Positions 12,121 through 23,539 of a DNA stretch of 64,000 nucleotides are shown here, piece by piece. The stretch is taken from NCBI GenBank assembly GCA_008638375.1, contig CM018036.1:2330001-2394000 (forward strand), given 5' to 3'. This DNA is from Nyssa sinensis (taxonomy: Eukaryota > Streptophyta > Magnoliopsida > Cornales > Nyssaceae). The position numbers and the translations under genes are program-made. Positions within the stretch are counted from its first letter, which is position 1. Every line of letters begins with the position of its first letter. The notes under the pieces are model-generated. The model was not told where the DNA came from. It worked only from the letters and a program-made list of their open reading frames with translations, and searched no databases.

Positions 12121-13861
12121 TTATTGTTATTATTTTACATATAGTTCTAGAGTTATATGTTACTCTTTCTGTAGTTACATTTTATTGAACTTGCTACATT
12201 GGTAAGTGGTGCTTGATGGGTGAGGAATATTTACAAGGGCACACACCAACAAAAAGAGTATCACGAAGTAACCATATAAGGAAAAAGGAAAATAAAGGGT
12301 GGAAAATTCTCAATAATGAATGACACAAGAGCCTTTAGGTTGCACTCAGTGGTCCTTGTCTTGTCTTTCTCTGTTCCCTGCCTGCAATTTTATCAAAATA
12401 TCAAAAGGGGAAGCAGTGTTTGAGAAAGAGATTCTCCCTTTTATTCCTCTGCCACACCCAAGTGAGTGGAGAAGAGAAATTTAACATCTCTCTCTCTCTC
12501 ATGTTTTCTTTTGTATTTGTGTGGTCACATCTGATCCTTCATTAAAGAACTGAAAGCCAGGGGGTTGGTGGAGTGGGATCAGAATATGATTTGTTTTTTT
12601 TTTTTCTGGCACGGATTGTGATTCTTTTTTTTTTTCTTGTCACTGTCTCCTAAGTTGATAAGAATCATATCCTGAACAGTGATCAATCTCTGCTAATATT
12701 ATTGGCTTGGTTGTTTCTTTTAACTTAAGTAGCTGTTTTAGCACCCTATCTAGAGTTTTGCACGTGGAGAGCAGAGAATATATATAATATATATAAAGCG
12801 ATACATTGATAAAATAGAGTGCGAACTTGACATGTAATAGGACGAAAGAATTAACCCTCAAATAATAGAATGAAGAATGAACGGGATGAAACTTAAACTC
12901 AATACCTTTTAAAACGAGAACTTTGATACCATACTAAGTTGTTAAAGAATGAATCCAACAATATACATATACATATATATATATATCAAGTTGTTTTAAC
13001 ACTTTTTCCAACTAATTCAAAAAGAAAATGTATTATAGTATTGAAGTAGTGCTATTTCAAAACCCCAAACAAAATTTGAAAAAATGAATGATAATCAAAC
13101 AACATTAAAAGTATGTTGGAAAGAAATTATGGCCAAAAGTTAATCCTAGATAAAGAATAAAATGAGCTCATGAAGCTGACATAATCTCATCAAATCTGTC
13201 GAATGGAGTTAAAATGTAATACATACGTTTCCTGTCAAAAGAGAAGAAACCAGCATTCACTACAAGTTTCTATGCTACTAATTTAATGTATTTACATTGA
13301 ATTATTTCCTCTCTTTTTTTTTGACAGTTTTGTGGGATGCTTCACATAATAGAGTACCATTGTGAACAACTCCAAATTCACTCCAGCATGATGAGAATTT
13401 CAACCTTATTATTTCCCATTAATATAGAACCTGAGTTTGTGAAAGTACCTAAGATTTCTGGTGCAAGAAGATCTCCTATGCTTCACAATTCCATTTTTCA
13501 TTTGGTACATTGAATTTGTGTTCAGTTTTGTTACAAGAAAAATGATTTGGTTATTATTATATAATAAAAGCCCCACTTGCCTAGAGTTAGTAGAAGCATA
13601 AGTGTCACTATCTAAAACTAGTGATTACATGAAATTTTATTTCTTCAGGGAATTATTTCCATCAATAAAAAGTAGCAACAGAAACAACCATGTTCTGATT
13701 CTTGGCAAGCTGGGCAATACAATTTTGAATCTTCTAATAATGGCAAGGGAAAAGGTGGCTTTTTCTATTAATTTCTTCTTTGACACGCAAAAGTATCACT
13801 AAAGGTGCCAAAAGACGGTTATTAATGAGCCACATATTAACGTTAGCGTAAAAACTAAGAG

Positions 13862-14001
13862 TAATGATAGAGACACCACCTTGTTGTATCACTTTTAAAC
13901 ATTAACCTCTCACATGGGTGGATCCCACCACCCATCAGACCCACCTAATTAGAGGCCGGTGTCTAAAAGTAGTACACAAGGTGGTATCCCCAACATTATT
14001 G
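13862..14001. mobile_element. MITE, family 2, copy A
   Basis: About 140 bp with terminal inverted repeats of roughly 40 bp. The left end reads AATGATAGAGACACCACCTT and continues with TGTATCACTTTTA. The right end is the reverse complement with a few changes and ends AACATTATT. No coding capacity is present. A diverged relative lies at 28618-28782. Confidence 0.7.
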
Positions 14002-14681
14002 AAAAACTAATGGTAGCAAATTCAATGAAAAGAAAGGAACAAGGGGTTGCAATGCCATTGTATCAAAAGGAGCAATGCTCTCAACGATGAGATGATAAGT
14101 CACATATGCATTTATAATATAATCCTGTACATCTGGACTACAATACTCCTGAAATTTGCTCGTAGTAGTGGGGGTTCCCACATCAAAGAATTAGCTGCTT
14201 GCAGAACTTTCTCCAAAAATATATCCCATTTCCCTTATCAAGAATGTGCTCGAGTATAATCCAAACTTGAGAGTATTGATGCAATCATACAGAAGTCAGC
14301 TTTAAGGTTGCTTTGTTACTGACCTTTTCACAGATATTCTGCTTGCAGCATCTATTCTGCTCATCTTTGCAAGAATCCCATTGCTTGGTAGACATTATAT
14401 ATTGAAGGTAGCATCTGCACTATAGGAAGCTTTTTCTCTCTGTGCCAAAATTCTATCCAAATAAATTGAATGAGACATGATCCTCGTAGCAAACCCAAAA
14501 AAGGAACAAGAGAATGATATAAGAGACACCAATATAAATGATTAATATCACCCAAAAAAGGAAAAGTAGCAGGTAAACCTTCAAAGCTTAAAGAATGATG
14601 CTGTAATTTTGTTCTCAGTTCAAATCTAAACAACTGTAGATGTGTAAAATGTATACATGAATAAGTTAAACTTGATTTACA

Positions 14682-14938
14682 GAGTTGAAACAGGCATATA
14701 GGCAATGGTATAAGAAGTTTAACTCGTTCATGGAGGCATATGAGTTACAAGAAGACAACTTCATGTCATTGTTTGTTTGTCTATTAGGATTTTCAGATGG
14801 TGAATTTACTATTTTCTTATTCTATTTTGATGATATGCTAATTGTTCGCCATGATGATTGACAAGTAAAAGGAGTTGAGCAAGTCTTACGCCATGAAGAA
14901 CTCGGGGCCAACAAAATAAATCCTTGATGTGACAATCA
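14682..14938 (+). pseudogene. Copia reverse-transcriptase fossil
   Basis: One frame reads LKQAYRQWYKKFNSFM, then FSDGEFTIFLFYFDDMLIV. This matches the Copia RT block LKQ-PRQWYKKF ... YVDDMLIV, including the DD of the polymerase active site. A stop codon interrupts it at 14859-14861. The same frame then continues with LRHEELG and IN, as in the segment that follows in Copia RT. No LTRs, integrase or gag are seen, so this is a short decayed piece. Confidence 0.8.
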
Positions 14939-15227
14939 TCCATGATAGAGAACTTTCTAAATTTTTATCCTAATTTGCATTTCAAAAAATATAGCATTAT
15001 ATTATTGACAAATCATGTAATTAACATGACACAATAATATAATAGTATTGCATCATTTGGATTCAAAATTTAGAATAAAAATTTGACAAATACAAAATTT
15101 CTCAGAATTATTCAGTTATAACTTGTTTTTTCTTCCCTTTTCCAGACAAACTACATAAGAAACTAGACGTGCTGGGGGCAACTTATAGGTATGTATCAAT
15201 GTTAGAGTATATGCGTATTGAGATTAT

Positions 15228-15306
15228 ACTCAACTCAATTCAATTCAATTCAATTCAACAAAGTCTTATCTCAATATTTTTGGAATCGGCTACATAAATC
15301 CTAGGT
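15228..15306 (-). mobile_element. RTE-type LINE 3' end with (TTGAA)n tail, copy 1
   Basis: On the minus strand it reads GGATTTATGTAGCCGATTCC, then GATAAGACTTTGTTGAATTG with a tandem TTGAA tail. Plant RTE non-LTR elements end in a GGATTCATGTAGCCGACCCC-like block, followed by AAGGCTT and a short tandem tail. Only the 3' end is present. Confidence 0.6.
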
Positions 15307-15645
15307 CTAAACTTCGTTATACAACTCCAAAATTTACCCCTTAATCCGGACTGTTTGTGCACGAAGCTTGTTTATTTATATCCAGGACAGGAATAATAAA
15401 TCTGGGGGTAACGAGAAGAGAACAGCGACGCAAAATCAATCCAACTACTGGGACTTGTAGTTGTTTACAGTTAAGAAAGAATAAATATTTCCAATAAAAT
15501 TAATCTAACCAGCTTGCTGAGAATCACAATATTACAGGATATTGAAGTAGATTGAATAAAACAAAATATCTTCGATAAGCAGAATATAATTGTACAAAGA
15601 ATTACCCAAAAAAGAGAAATCTAAACACTGATCACTTCACCCCAT

Positions 15646-18600
15646 TCAAACTGCTTGGATTGCATTGCTCTTGCCCTTGCTTATATCTGACCCATTGACC
15701 GGAGTACTTGCGCGAAAGGCTGACTGCCTCGACGGCGTTCCTAGTAGTTTTAAGGAAAGCGGTGAAGGCTCTCTTCGCCCAGTTTCAATCTCTCCTAGAC
15801 TAAGCTGGGACATACCCCCTAATTCATCTACATTGACAGGTGTTTTTCGAAAGACTGGAATCGGCTTTAGGACCTGATGGTGAGATGTCCCTACTCCTTT
15901 CTCTTCTTCAGGACAGTCTGCATTTGATGGCCATAATGAAAATGGAACAGGTAGAAATTCTGGGAAGAATGCAGGAACTACTGGAGGGATTTTATCAGAT
16001 GGCGTCACGGTTTCATGGGAATCAGCTTCCTTGGGTTCAAATTCAGGTTTGAGAGAGAGACTTAAGGAAGGTAGTGAGTTTAGATTATCAGTTTCTGCTG
16101 CTGGAGGAGGGAGCATGAACTGTTCTTCTGGCACTGGTGGTGGATCCATGGCCTGACAAACATGTAACAGTATCATCAAAGAAATTAAATCAATGAAAGA
16201 GGAAGGGTTTATGATACATGCCCATTTGACCAAATCCAAGATTTGTGTTCTGTAATAAGCAAGATGACTTATAAACTAGTGAGATTACATATATGTTTGA
16301 AAAGAATGTAATGATACCCTTAAAAATGGGGAATTCTAAACTCAACTCAATTCAACCAAGCCTTGTCTCAACTATTTGAGATCAGTTACATAACCATGAT
16401 TTTCCATTCCATTCTATCTTAGGACCATAACTCAAGTCAAGCCACAAGATGTCATGTTGTTCCAAAGTATCGTAATCCATGTAAGAGAGCAGGGTAGTTT
16501 TATGATGATCCACAATGCTCAGATTTATTATTATTACACACACACTATGTCTCAATTGGGACTTGAACCCTCAACCACCTCTTTGGGAGGTAGAGATAAT
16601 ACCATTCAAGCTAACGCTTGATGGTTATACTCGAGTTATTTAAGTTTCAATCTTGGGTATGATGTTAATGTAATGTGAATGGTGACAAACCCGAGGGGGA
16701 GACCAGATTGGAGCCAAAGGCTACTTGTGTGTGTGGGTGCATGCTTAAACACATGGTATGGCTTATGCAAAATTTAATACAAAGAAGAGAGGCAAACCAT
16801 ATCAGAAGCCATATCAAAAAGGCTGGACCTTCTCTTTCTTCGAGTAGCATTACTTTGCCGGATAAAATACTTCTGAGCATGGCTTGCTACCTGGGTAGGA
16901 GTCCTTGATATAACAAAATTGCGTGATATCCCACGCCAGTCTCCTTTCCCTAATTTCTGGAGACCAAGTAGGAATAGACGATGCTCCTCTTCTGTCCACG
17001 GAACACCTGGAGACCAATCCAACAAATATAAGTGGAAAATTCTGATGATTATTGATAAGAGGGTTAAAGGGGTTTTGGCCTGCTCAAAAAATTAGGAAAT
17101 TTTATTAAACAATTCATCAGAGATTAATTATAGCAATTGTTTCTACATAATTAATAAAATTTAAGATTGTCACACAAAATCATCATCATACAAGATATGG
17201 AAAGAAATGCACCAACGTCAATCACTTTGAAGTGCAGAGCATGAGACCACAAATAATTAATACAATTAGCTCCTTTATATTTGGCAGAATTATCATGCTG
17301 AAAGCATACTTCATGTCGATCCAATGTACCAATAAAACATATTCATAAATAAATTATTTACGATTGGGAAAATCTAAATATGAGAAATAATGAAGTTCCA
17401 TGCAACTTCAATCACATCAAAGCAGGTCAGTGTTTTCTCATACTGATTAAGTACCACTTTCCTTTCAAATAAATTGTCAATTTCATGACAATTCAGTGAA
17501 TTTTTTTTGGCAAAGGAAGGATGCTTTTATGTCCTATTTGCTTATCCACTCTCTTATTTATGAGTTTGGTATTCTTAAAAAAGAATTGCACTTTTGAGCA
17601 AACACACTGATATAATAATGACGTCCAAAGTGCCCTTTGAAGTTCCCATCAAATGTGAATCTGCTCCCGCCCAGTTTTTTTTTGTAATGATGAGGAACCC
17701 CACAGGTGGCTTGCGCTTCAAGCAGGTAAACCTCACCAGCCCCCTACCACAGCCATTTCGCACAAGCTTGCGCTTGCAGGGAGGGTGGCCCCAATAGCAC
17801 CCGTGAAGTATTGAACCAGGGACTTTGCACTTTCAAGCACTTATTCCTCTAGCTCTCAGCCTCTCACCCACTTATCTCTCTATAGATCTCTATTAGAAAC
17901 AAACACTACAAATTACTTTCACAACATGTTGGAGGTATTAACCAAAGGTATTTATGGAATGCTCTAGGAAGCCAAGTTCAAACAAAATGGCCAAGGTAAT
18001 TGATGCACAAAAAAAAAAAACTCGGGTAAAATAATCCAAAATCAAATGAAAAGCAGAAAAAAAAACTCCACAACAATATGAGAAAGCATGAAAACCACCC
18101 AAATGAAAGCAGATGGATCACAAAGGGAAGGACCATGCATAGGCTTATTGATAAAGCTGGAACTGAAAATATAAAGGCAATCTTTTGGTAAATTGTTTGA
18201 AAATTCACACTTCAACAGAAAAGCATAATCTGCATACAAACATTTGAATGACCCTAAAAACATTTGTAAATTCATAATACATGCTATATATTCATTATTT
18301 GTTCACATACTACTTTTATTTTCAAACACCAAAGGAATTACTTTGGAATTAGATTTTGAAGCCATATCAATCCACATATAAGAAAACTTTTGAAATTTTA
18401 CTTCTTGAATTGAATAAACATGAATGTGGAACATAGTCTTTTTTAATCTGTTTTATTTGCGCCCCCCCCCCCCCCCCCCCCAAACACAAAAAAAAAAAAA
18501 AATTTACAAAGTTAAACCATTGTCAACATATAGCCAATCGATCCATCTTATTCCAGATCACCATGGACAAGAATAACCAATAAAAATCACAAGCAATCAT

Positions 18601-19896
18601 TGGCCATCCAGGCCACCCCAAAGGCCATGAAATGGAGCACCAAAAAACGATAGCCTTTTCTGCTCAAGTTAATTTTTGAAGCAGTAAGGCATATTAGTAT
18701 GCCGGCGGCAAGGAAAATAGGAGCCGACTGGCAAGTGTTACCATAACACCTTGGCATATTCAGTATTTACAATGAATCTACATGGAATTGAATCCAATTA
18801 TCCACTTTTCCCAGTTCCATAAAATTTGTGGCATAGTGGCTTTGCTTTGGTATAAAAGATGGGCCTTGGCACAACAATAAGGCTGCTTCATTGCGATCTA
18901 GAGGTCGCAGGTTCAAGTCGCAAAAAATAACCACTTTGCTCACAGGGGCAAGCTTATGCACTAAAAACTTCCCTTAGCTTTTCTGTGGCATGAAACTCCT
19001 AAACTAGTGTTGGTATTCTAGACCTTCCATCCATATTCATTAAGGTAGTGTTCTGTTTGAGAGAGAGAGAGAGAGAGAGAGGATAATGATCCACCAGAAT
19101 TTAACTGAGTCACATAACAGCTTTGAAAAGGAAGATGCAAGAAAGAGAGGAGATTGCCCATGGTCTGATGGGATACAAAAAACGAGAAGGGCAGTTTTGT
19201 CTTTTAACTTATGAGGCAGAGAAGAATTGAACAAGGGTGTGGACTTAGCTGCACCTTTTAGAAATTTCATTATTTTAAGTGAAGTGAAAAGTTGCTAGAA
19301 TCTTACCAAAGAAAGAAAAGCTAATGGAATGGTCTTAATGGGCCAAAGTAAATCAATTTTCTCTGGAATGAACTCCTAAATTATTAAGGTTTTTTGACAG
19401 GATTTTCACAATTTTCAAAAGGTGATAGGTGCGAATTTAGCGACAATTCTAGTATAATTACCTTAAATAATGTTTCACATTGTTACTGACACTCCTAATC
19501 AACTAACCAAATCCCTTATGCTCTTTCAAGTATCCATCGTGCTTTTAAAAATCACTATGTATCCCCTAGAAATGTTATTTGTGTGCAGAAGATAGGAAAT
19601 AACCATGTTGATAGTATTCTCAGCGAGTTTGGAGTGCTAAAGGAGTGTCCTTCAAAGTTTATCTCATAATTATGCACACAAGCATCATTATCGATATGAA
19701 AGACTATTCATCTAGAAAGCAAAAGGAGAGACGCAGAAAGCACCAACAACATGACGATATGCCATGAGAGCAATTATGAAGGTTCCTTCACTCAGTATAA
19801 CCTTAGAAAGCAATTGTAATCCTGTTGTGAATAACTGCACCATTAACATGCTGATCACTGCTCGCGAATCCACAATCCATTTCTTCACTTCCATCT

Positions 19897-19953
<57 letters not shown>

Positions 19954-20212
19954 CTTCTAAATTGAGAGAGATCACTGGAGAGGAAGAAAGGAAATAATAA
20001 ATATACAGCTAGTTGTGCCATAAATGTGATAAGATATATCCATGCTAATATATTTTCAAGGTGCCTGGGTGATAACACGGCTGATAAGATATATCATCTC
20101 TTCATGAGATGTGAATGCTAGAGCCACTGGCATGAACATAACACGTGCTTTATACCCCACCAAATCTCTACTTCAATCCATTCGCATATCCTTTAGTTAC
20201 CCATCAGTTACC

Positions 20213-20246
<34 letters not shown>

Positions 20247-23016
20247 TGACCGCTCAATCTAAAGATTTTGACGGTATTGGGCCCTACTGGAAAAGTACTA
20301 AAGTGACCATTTTACCTTTGTTTTCTTCAACTAAAAAGAAGCGGTACCCTATTCTTAGAGATAAAAACAAGTGTCACAAAAACTGGGTTGGACAGATAGG
20401 GGCAGTATGGCGCTGTGTGTGTGTTTTTTTTTAACAAGTATAGTCATGCATTTAGGGGCCATTACTTGGTGTAGCAGTCAAAAAGTCATACTGCCAAGAG
20501 TGAAATATAGTTTCAAGTCTGAGTGCAGCCAATTTGTGTGAGTAATGCTAAGGTTCCATTCCTCCCAACACCCTCTATTAATAGTGGCTGACATTGAATA
20601 ATAGCCTTCATTAGTTGTGCATGTATATGCATGCATACACTTGCAATTTTTTCTTTTTAAGCATTTTTAGCATATGTCACAAAACTTATGAAACTAGCAC
20701 AAGTTTTATTTCTAGTATTAAACTAGCATGGGTTTTATTGCTAGTATTACCTTGAGAGCTACCCTCAATTTCCTTACAAGCCATAAATAGTCACGAATTA
20801 TCAAAAACAAATAAACAGTCATTAAAGTTACTAGTCAAACCCAACTGTGAACTTAATATATAATTTTATTCGCCTTGTTCAGTAATAGTTTATTAAAACA
20901 ACCACAACTTCTACTACCCCCACCTCCACCATTGCACCGTCACTATCACCACCTTCTATTACTAGACACCAGTAAAATACCAGCACCCACCGTCACTAAA
21001 TACTGCCATCCTAACACCATGACACCATTGCCACAGCAGCTCCTTGCCAGTGGCACACACGCTAAATCATCATTACCACCACCACCCCATGTCATTGCTG
21101 CCACCTGCAGTGCAGTGCACATGCGCACTGTTTGAGCCTCCTCTCTATAGTCTATTTATTGTTGTTGAAAACTTCAAATGATGAAAATATAAAATATTTT
21201 TACTATTTAGATTCTAGTACTAGAATGTAAATGGAAAAAAAAGGACGGTCGAAGAGCCCACCACCAAATCCTACTCAGAATCTTTATGTTAAAGGATATC
21301 AATTGAATGCATTGCAAATATGAAAAACCATCAGGGAGAAGCAACAAAAGTACCAGCATAAAAAGTTAAGAGAAATAAATGATTTGTCATTGTTTTAATC
21401 TATTTAATTTCACCAATAAAAGACAAAAGTACCAGCATAAAAAATCAAAAGTAAGTGCTCATGTAATCTAGTGCTAGGTGAATTTTTAATTGCATGGGAT
21501 GGCAAGAACTTTATTGACTAGATTGCAATTCCCCCGCATTTTAGAGGCATGTCACACTAGCATTCCTCTATTAAAAATAATTTTTCATATGGTGAGCCAA
21601 CAAAGAAAGTGACCCAAACACTAACTTAAGAAATAGCATAGAAATCCATGAAAAGCAAATATTACAAATATTTTAGCAGACACCACTCTTCCCACTCAAG
21701 AGTAAAACCTGAATTGCACAATTAAAATAATTGAGTCATACGACCTATCTCCAAAGTGACAAAGGCACAAAGTTCTTGTTTCATCAAAGTCCAGTGAGTT
21801 AGTGACAAGCAAAGCACCCACAAAAATGTAAAAAGGCTAGCCCACTACATGAGGCTCTGCCACTGCAGACCCACAAAGAAATGTCATTGTGTAAAAAAGC
21901 AGATGAAATTAGAACTATTTATGAATCGATCATATTTCAAAAACCTCCCCTCTTAGCATCGACATAGAAGCACAAATTTAAAAAGATAAATGCTATGCTT
22001 CCCAAATATGTATCCCAAATTAGTTGAGGTGCGCGCAAGTTGGCCTGGACAGCCAGTAGAAAAAAATATATATGTATCCCAAATTTTGCATCCAAAATGA
22101 TGTGGCACTATAATATTGGCAGTGAATTAAATCATGTAATTAATGTGGCACAACGCCAAATCGTTGGGGGATAGAAATTTGAGAAGTGGTAGCATACCTA
22201 GGTTGTGAGTCTTGTGACTCATAATGAACTCAAAATAAATTAAAAGGCAAATTACTAATTCTAGACATGGCAGAGTCCAACACATAAAGAGATAATTACA
22301 TCCTCAAATAAAACCCAAAAAAAATTGATGAGGTAATTACAGAACAAAGAAATTAAACTGAAAATGACCAACCAAATAAAACGCAAGAAATTATGAAATC
22401 ATTCACAATGCTTTGATCAATGTAAACACACATTGGGGAAAAAAAAATCAACGACAGCTAATAAGGAGAGGTAAAATAAATTAAAACAGAGAATGAAAGA
22501 AAAGTCAAAACCAAAACGAACGGTGATAAAACCAATTCATCCACCCAAAAATAATTATAAGAGCAAGTCAAATCTCAACCTTATCCAAATCATATATCAA
22601 ATTAAACCAAAATATTAATAATCACACAAAATATTAACAAATTTAAATTATCAAAACCATAAGAAGCATAATTGATTTGATTCGAATCGAATTAAATTAC
22701 CTTTCTTCCTTTCCGCACGGCTGTTAGAGGAAGACGTGGCGTGAGCAGGATCGTCGGAGAGGTAACCATCGGGCACGTGACCCGGGTCGCGAAAAGGGTC
22801 CGAGCAAGGAGAGCTGGGATTCGGTGAAGCGGCTGCGGATGAAGATGAATGGTAGAGAGCAGATAGGTTCCCCATACTCGCACTCTTCTTGATAATCGAA
22901 CCATCGGTGAGTCTAACCCCAAATAGCTTCACACAATTACTACCACCACCAACTCTCGACGGGCATGTTCGAGAGTTGTGGCCGTTGTTGCTGCAATGAG
23001 AGCACCGCCGAGTCAT
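15646..23016 (-). CDS. KUA1: MYB-related SHAQKYF transcription factor (KUA1/MYBS3-like), 3 exons
   Basis: Exons are 23016-22701, 17006-16798 and 16152-15646. They splice in frame to 343 residues. Residues 5-18 form a CX2CX4HX4C zinc knuckle ([18 protein letters not shown]). Residues 30-37 give the KLFGVRLT block with the LFGV repressor-type core. About residues 107-153 form a single MYB repeat starting [12 protein letters not shown] and ending SHAQKYF, followed by a basic [11 protein letters not shown] tail. LSLSL at about 205-209 is an EAR-type motif. The protein ends with [11 protein letters not shown]. From family knowledge, these are nuclear repressors that bind TATCCA/I-box-like elements and act in sugar or dark responses and cell expansion. 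Intron 1 is 5.7 kb and holds SINEs and a transporter-gene fragment. Length and motif order match the family. Confidence 0.93.
16340..16397 (-). mobile_element. RTE-type LINE 3' end, copy 2 (MYB-like intron 2)
   Basis: Minus strand: GTAACTGATCTCAAATAGTT, then GAGACAAGGCTTGGTTGAAT and a TTGAG tail. It is a diverged version of the block at 15228-15306. Confidence 0.5.
16537..16625 (-). mobile_element. SINE-like tRNA-derived head in MYB-like intron 2
   Basis: On the minus strand an A-box-like TAGCTTGAATGG (16602-16613) precedes a good B box GGGTTCAAGTCCC (16558-16570). GTGTGTGTAATAATAATAA follows. The spacing fits an internal RNA polymerase III promoter, but no full tRNA fold can be drawn. Confidence 0.55.
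17690..17900 (-). mobile_element. SINE-like sequence in MYB-like intron 1
   Basis: The minus strand carries AGCTAGAGGAATAAGTGCTT, followed by a B-box-like CCCTGGTTCAATACTTCACG and a GC-rich body (GGGGCCACCCTCCCTGCAAG). This layout of a tRNA-like head and a distinct body suggests a SINE. The exact ends are not clear. Confidence 0.45.
18462..18481 (+). repeat. C20 homopolymer
   Basis: Twenty consecutive C, soon followed by an A-rich run. It lies in the MYB-like intron 1. Confidence 0.95.
18862..18965 (+). mobile_element. Au-like SINE fragment in MYB-like intron 1
   Basis: GGCCTTGGCACAAC (18862-18875) resembles the A-box start of the plant Au SINE family. TCGCAGGTTCAAGTCGC carries the B box (18910-18920), followed by AACCACTTTGCTCA. 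The 3' half is degraded. Confidence 0.6.
19712..19894 (-). pseudogene. WAT1/MtN21 (EamA) transporter exon-1 fragment
   Basis: From the ATG at 19894 the frame reads [16 protein letters not shown], then [16 protein letters not shown], then [20 protein letters not shown] and SPFAF, and stops at TAG. This matches the first membrane segments of WAT1-related (nodulin MtN21) plant transporters, where the sequence should go on as FAFYFER. No splice donor is present at the break, and no later exon was seen in the flanking intron. It lies inside intron 1 of the MYB-like gene in the same orientation. It is probably a duplicated or carried fragment. Confidence 0.72.
20211..20246 (+). repeat. Compound C13(CT)n tract
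   Basis: A C run is followed directly by CT dinucleotides, in MYB-like intron 1. Confidence 0.95.
20462..20580 (+). mobile_element. SINE-like sequence in MYB-like intron 1
   Basis: TTACTTGGTGTAGCAGTC looks like an A box, and AGTTTCAAGTCTG (from 20509) like a decayed B box. They are followed by CAGCCAATTTGTGTGAGTAA. It resembles a tRNA-derived SINE, but the ends are undefined. Confidence 0.4.
22022..22069 (+). mobile_element. 5'-truncated SINE with 16-bp target duplication
   Basis: The insert GAGGTGCGCGCAAGTTGGCC plus CTGGACAGCCAGTAG and an A-rich tail is flanked by exact 16-bp copies of ATATGTATCCCAAATT (22006-22021, 22070-22085). A truncated body, an A-rich end and a long target duplication are the marks of target-primed LINE/SINE insertion. 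The body resembles the GCGCGCAAG-TGGCC-GGACA 3' domain of plant SINEs. Confidence 0.75.
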
Positions 23017-23539
23017 GGCCGGTTCTCCTCCACCACCCCTGACTCGGAATACCCAACTACCTAATCAAACAGATTATATATATTTACATATATATATATA
23101 TATAAATATATACTGAGAGAGAAAAAATAGAGAGGGCTCTGATGGCTATGGTGGAGAGTTTGTGGGGGAAACTTTTTCAGAGAGAAGAAGGCTGCTGCAT
23201 GGGTTTCGAGCATTTCTAGGAGAACGATTTACTTGACAAGGAAGAGGTAATTAAGGACTCGATTTTAAGGTTAATTACGTAATTAGAATATTTCGGTCGT
23301 TGGATTTCTTTTGAAATGACAATTTTATCCTACTCGGATAACGTCTTGCTTTTGCCTCGTGCATTCGTGCTCTGCTGGATTTCTTTTTTCACTTTCCTCC
23401 TTTGATTTTTTATTTATTCTATTAAGGTCCCGTCTTAATTAAAAAAAATTATATAAGTTTCAGAGAGGAGGGTGTTTTGGGAATTTTGGCGTGTGATATT
23501 TTTGGTAACTGATTCAAAGGTGTTACAAATCAATTTGGA

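Larger units (their letters stand above)
9481..15645. other. Intergenic region between AHP-like and MYB-like genes
   Basis: No gene is supported. The stretch holds two MITEs, one SINE-like head, a Copia reverse-transcriptase fossil and an RTE LINE tail, each listed separately. It also has poly-T tracts (11581-11596, 12594-12605) and CT-rich stretches. Short open frames at 11293-11550 and 14361-14705 have no recognisable domain. Confidence 0.6.
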
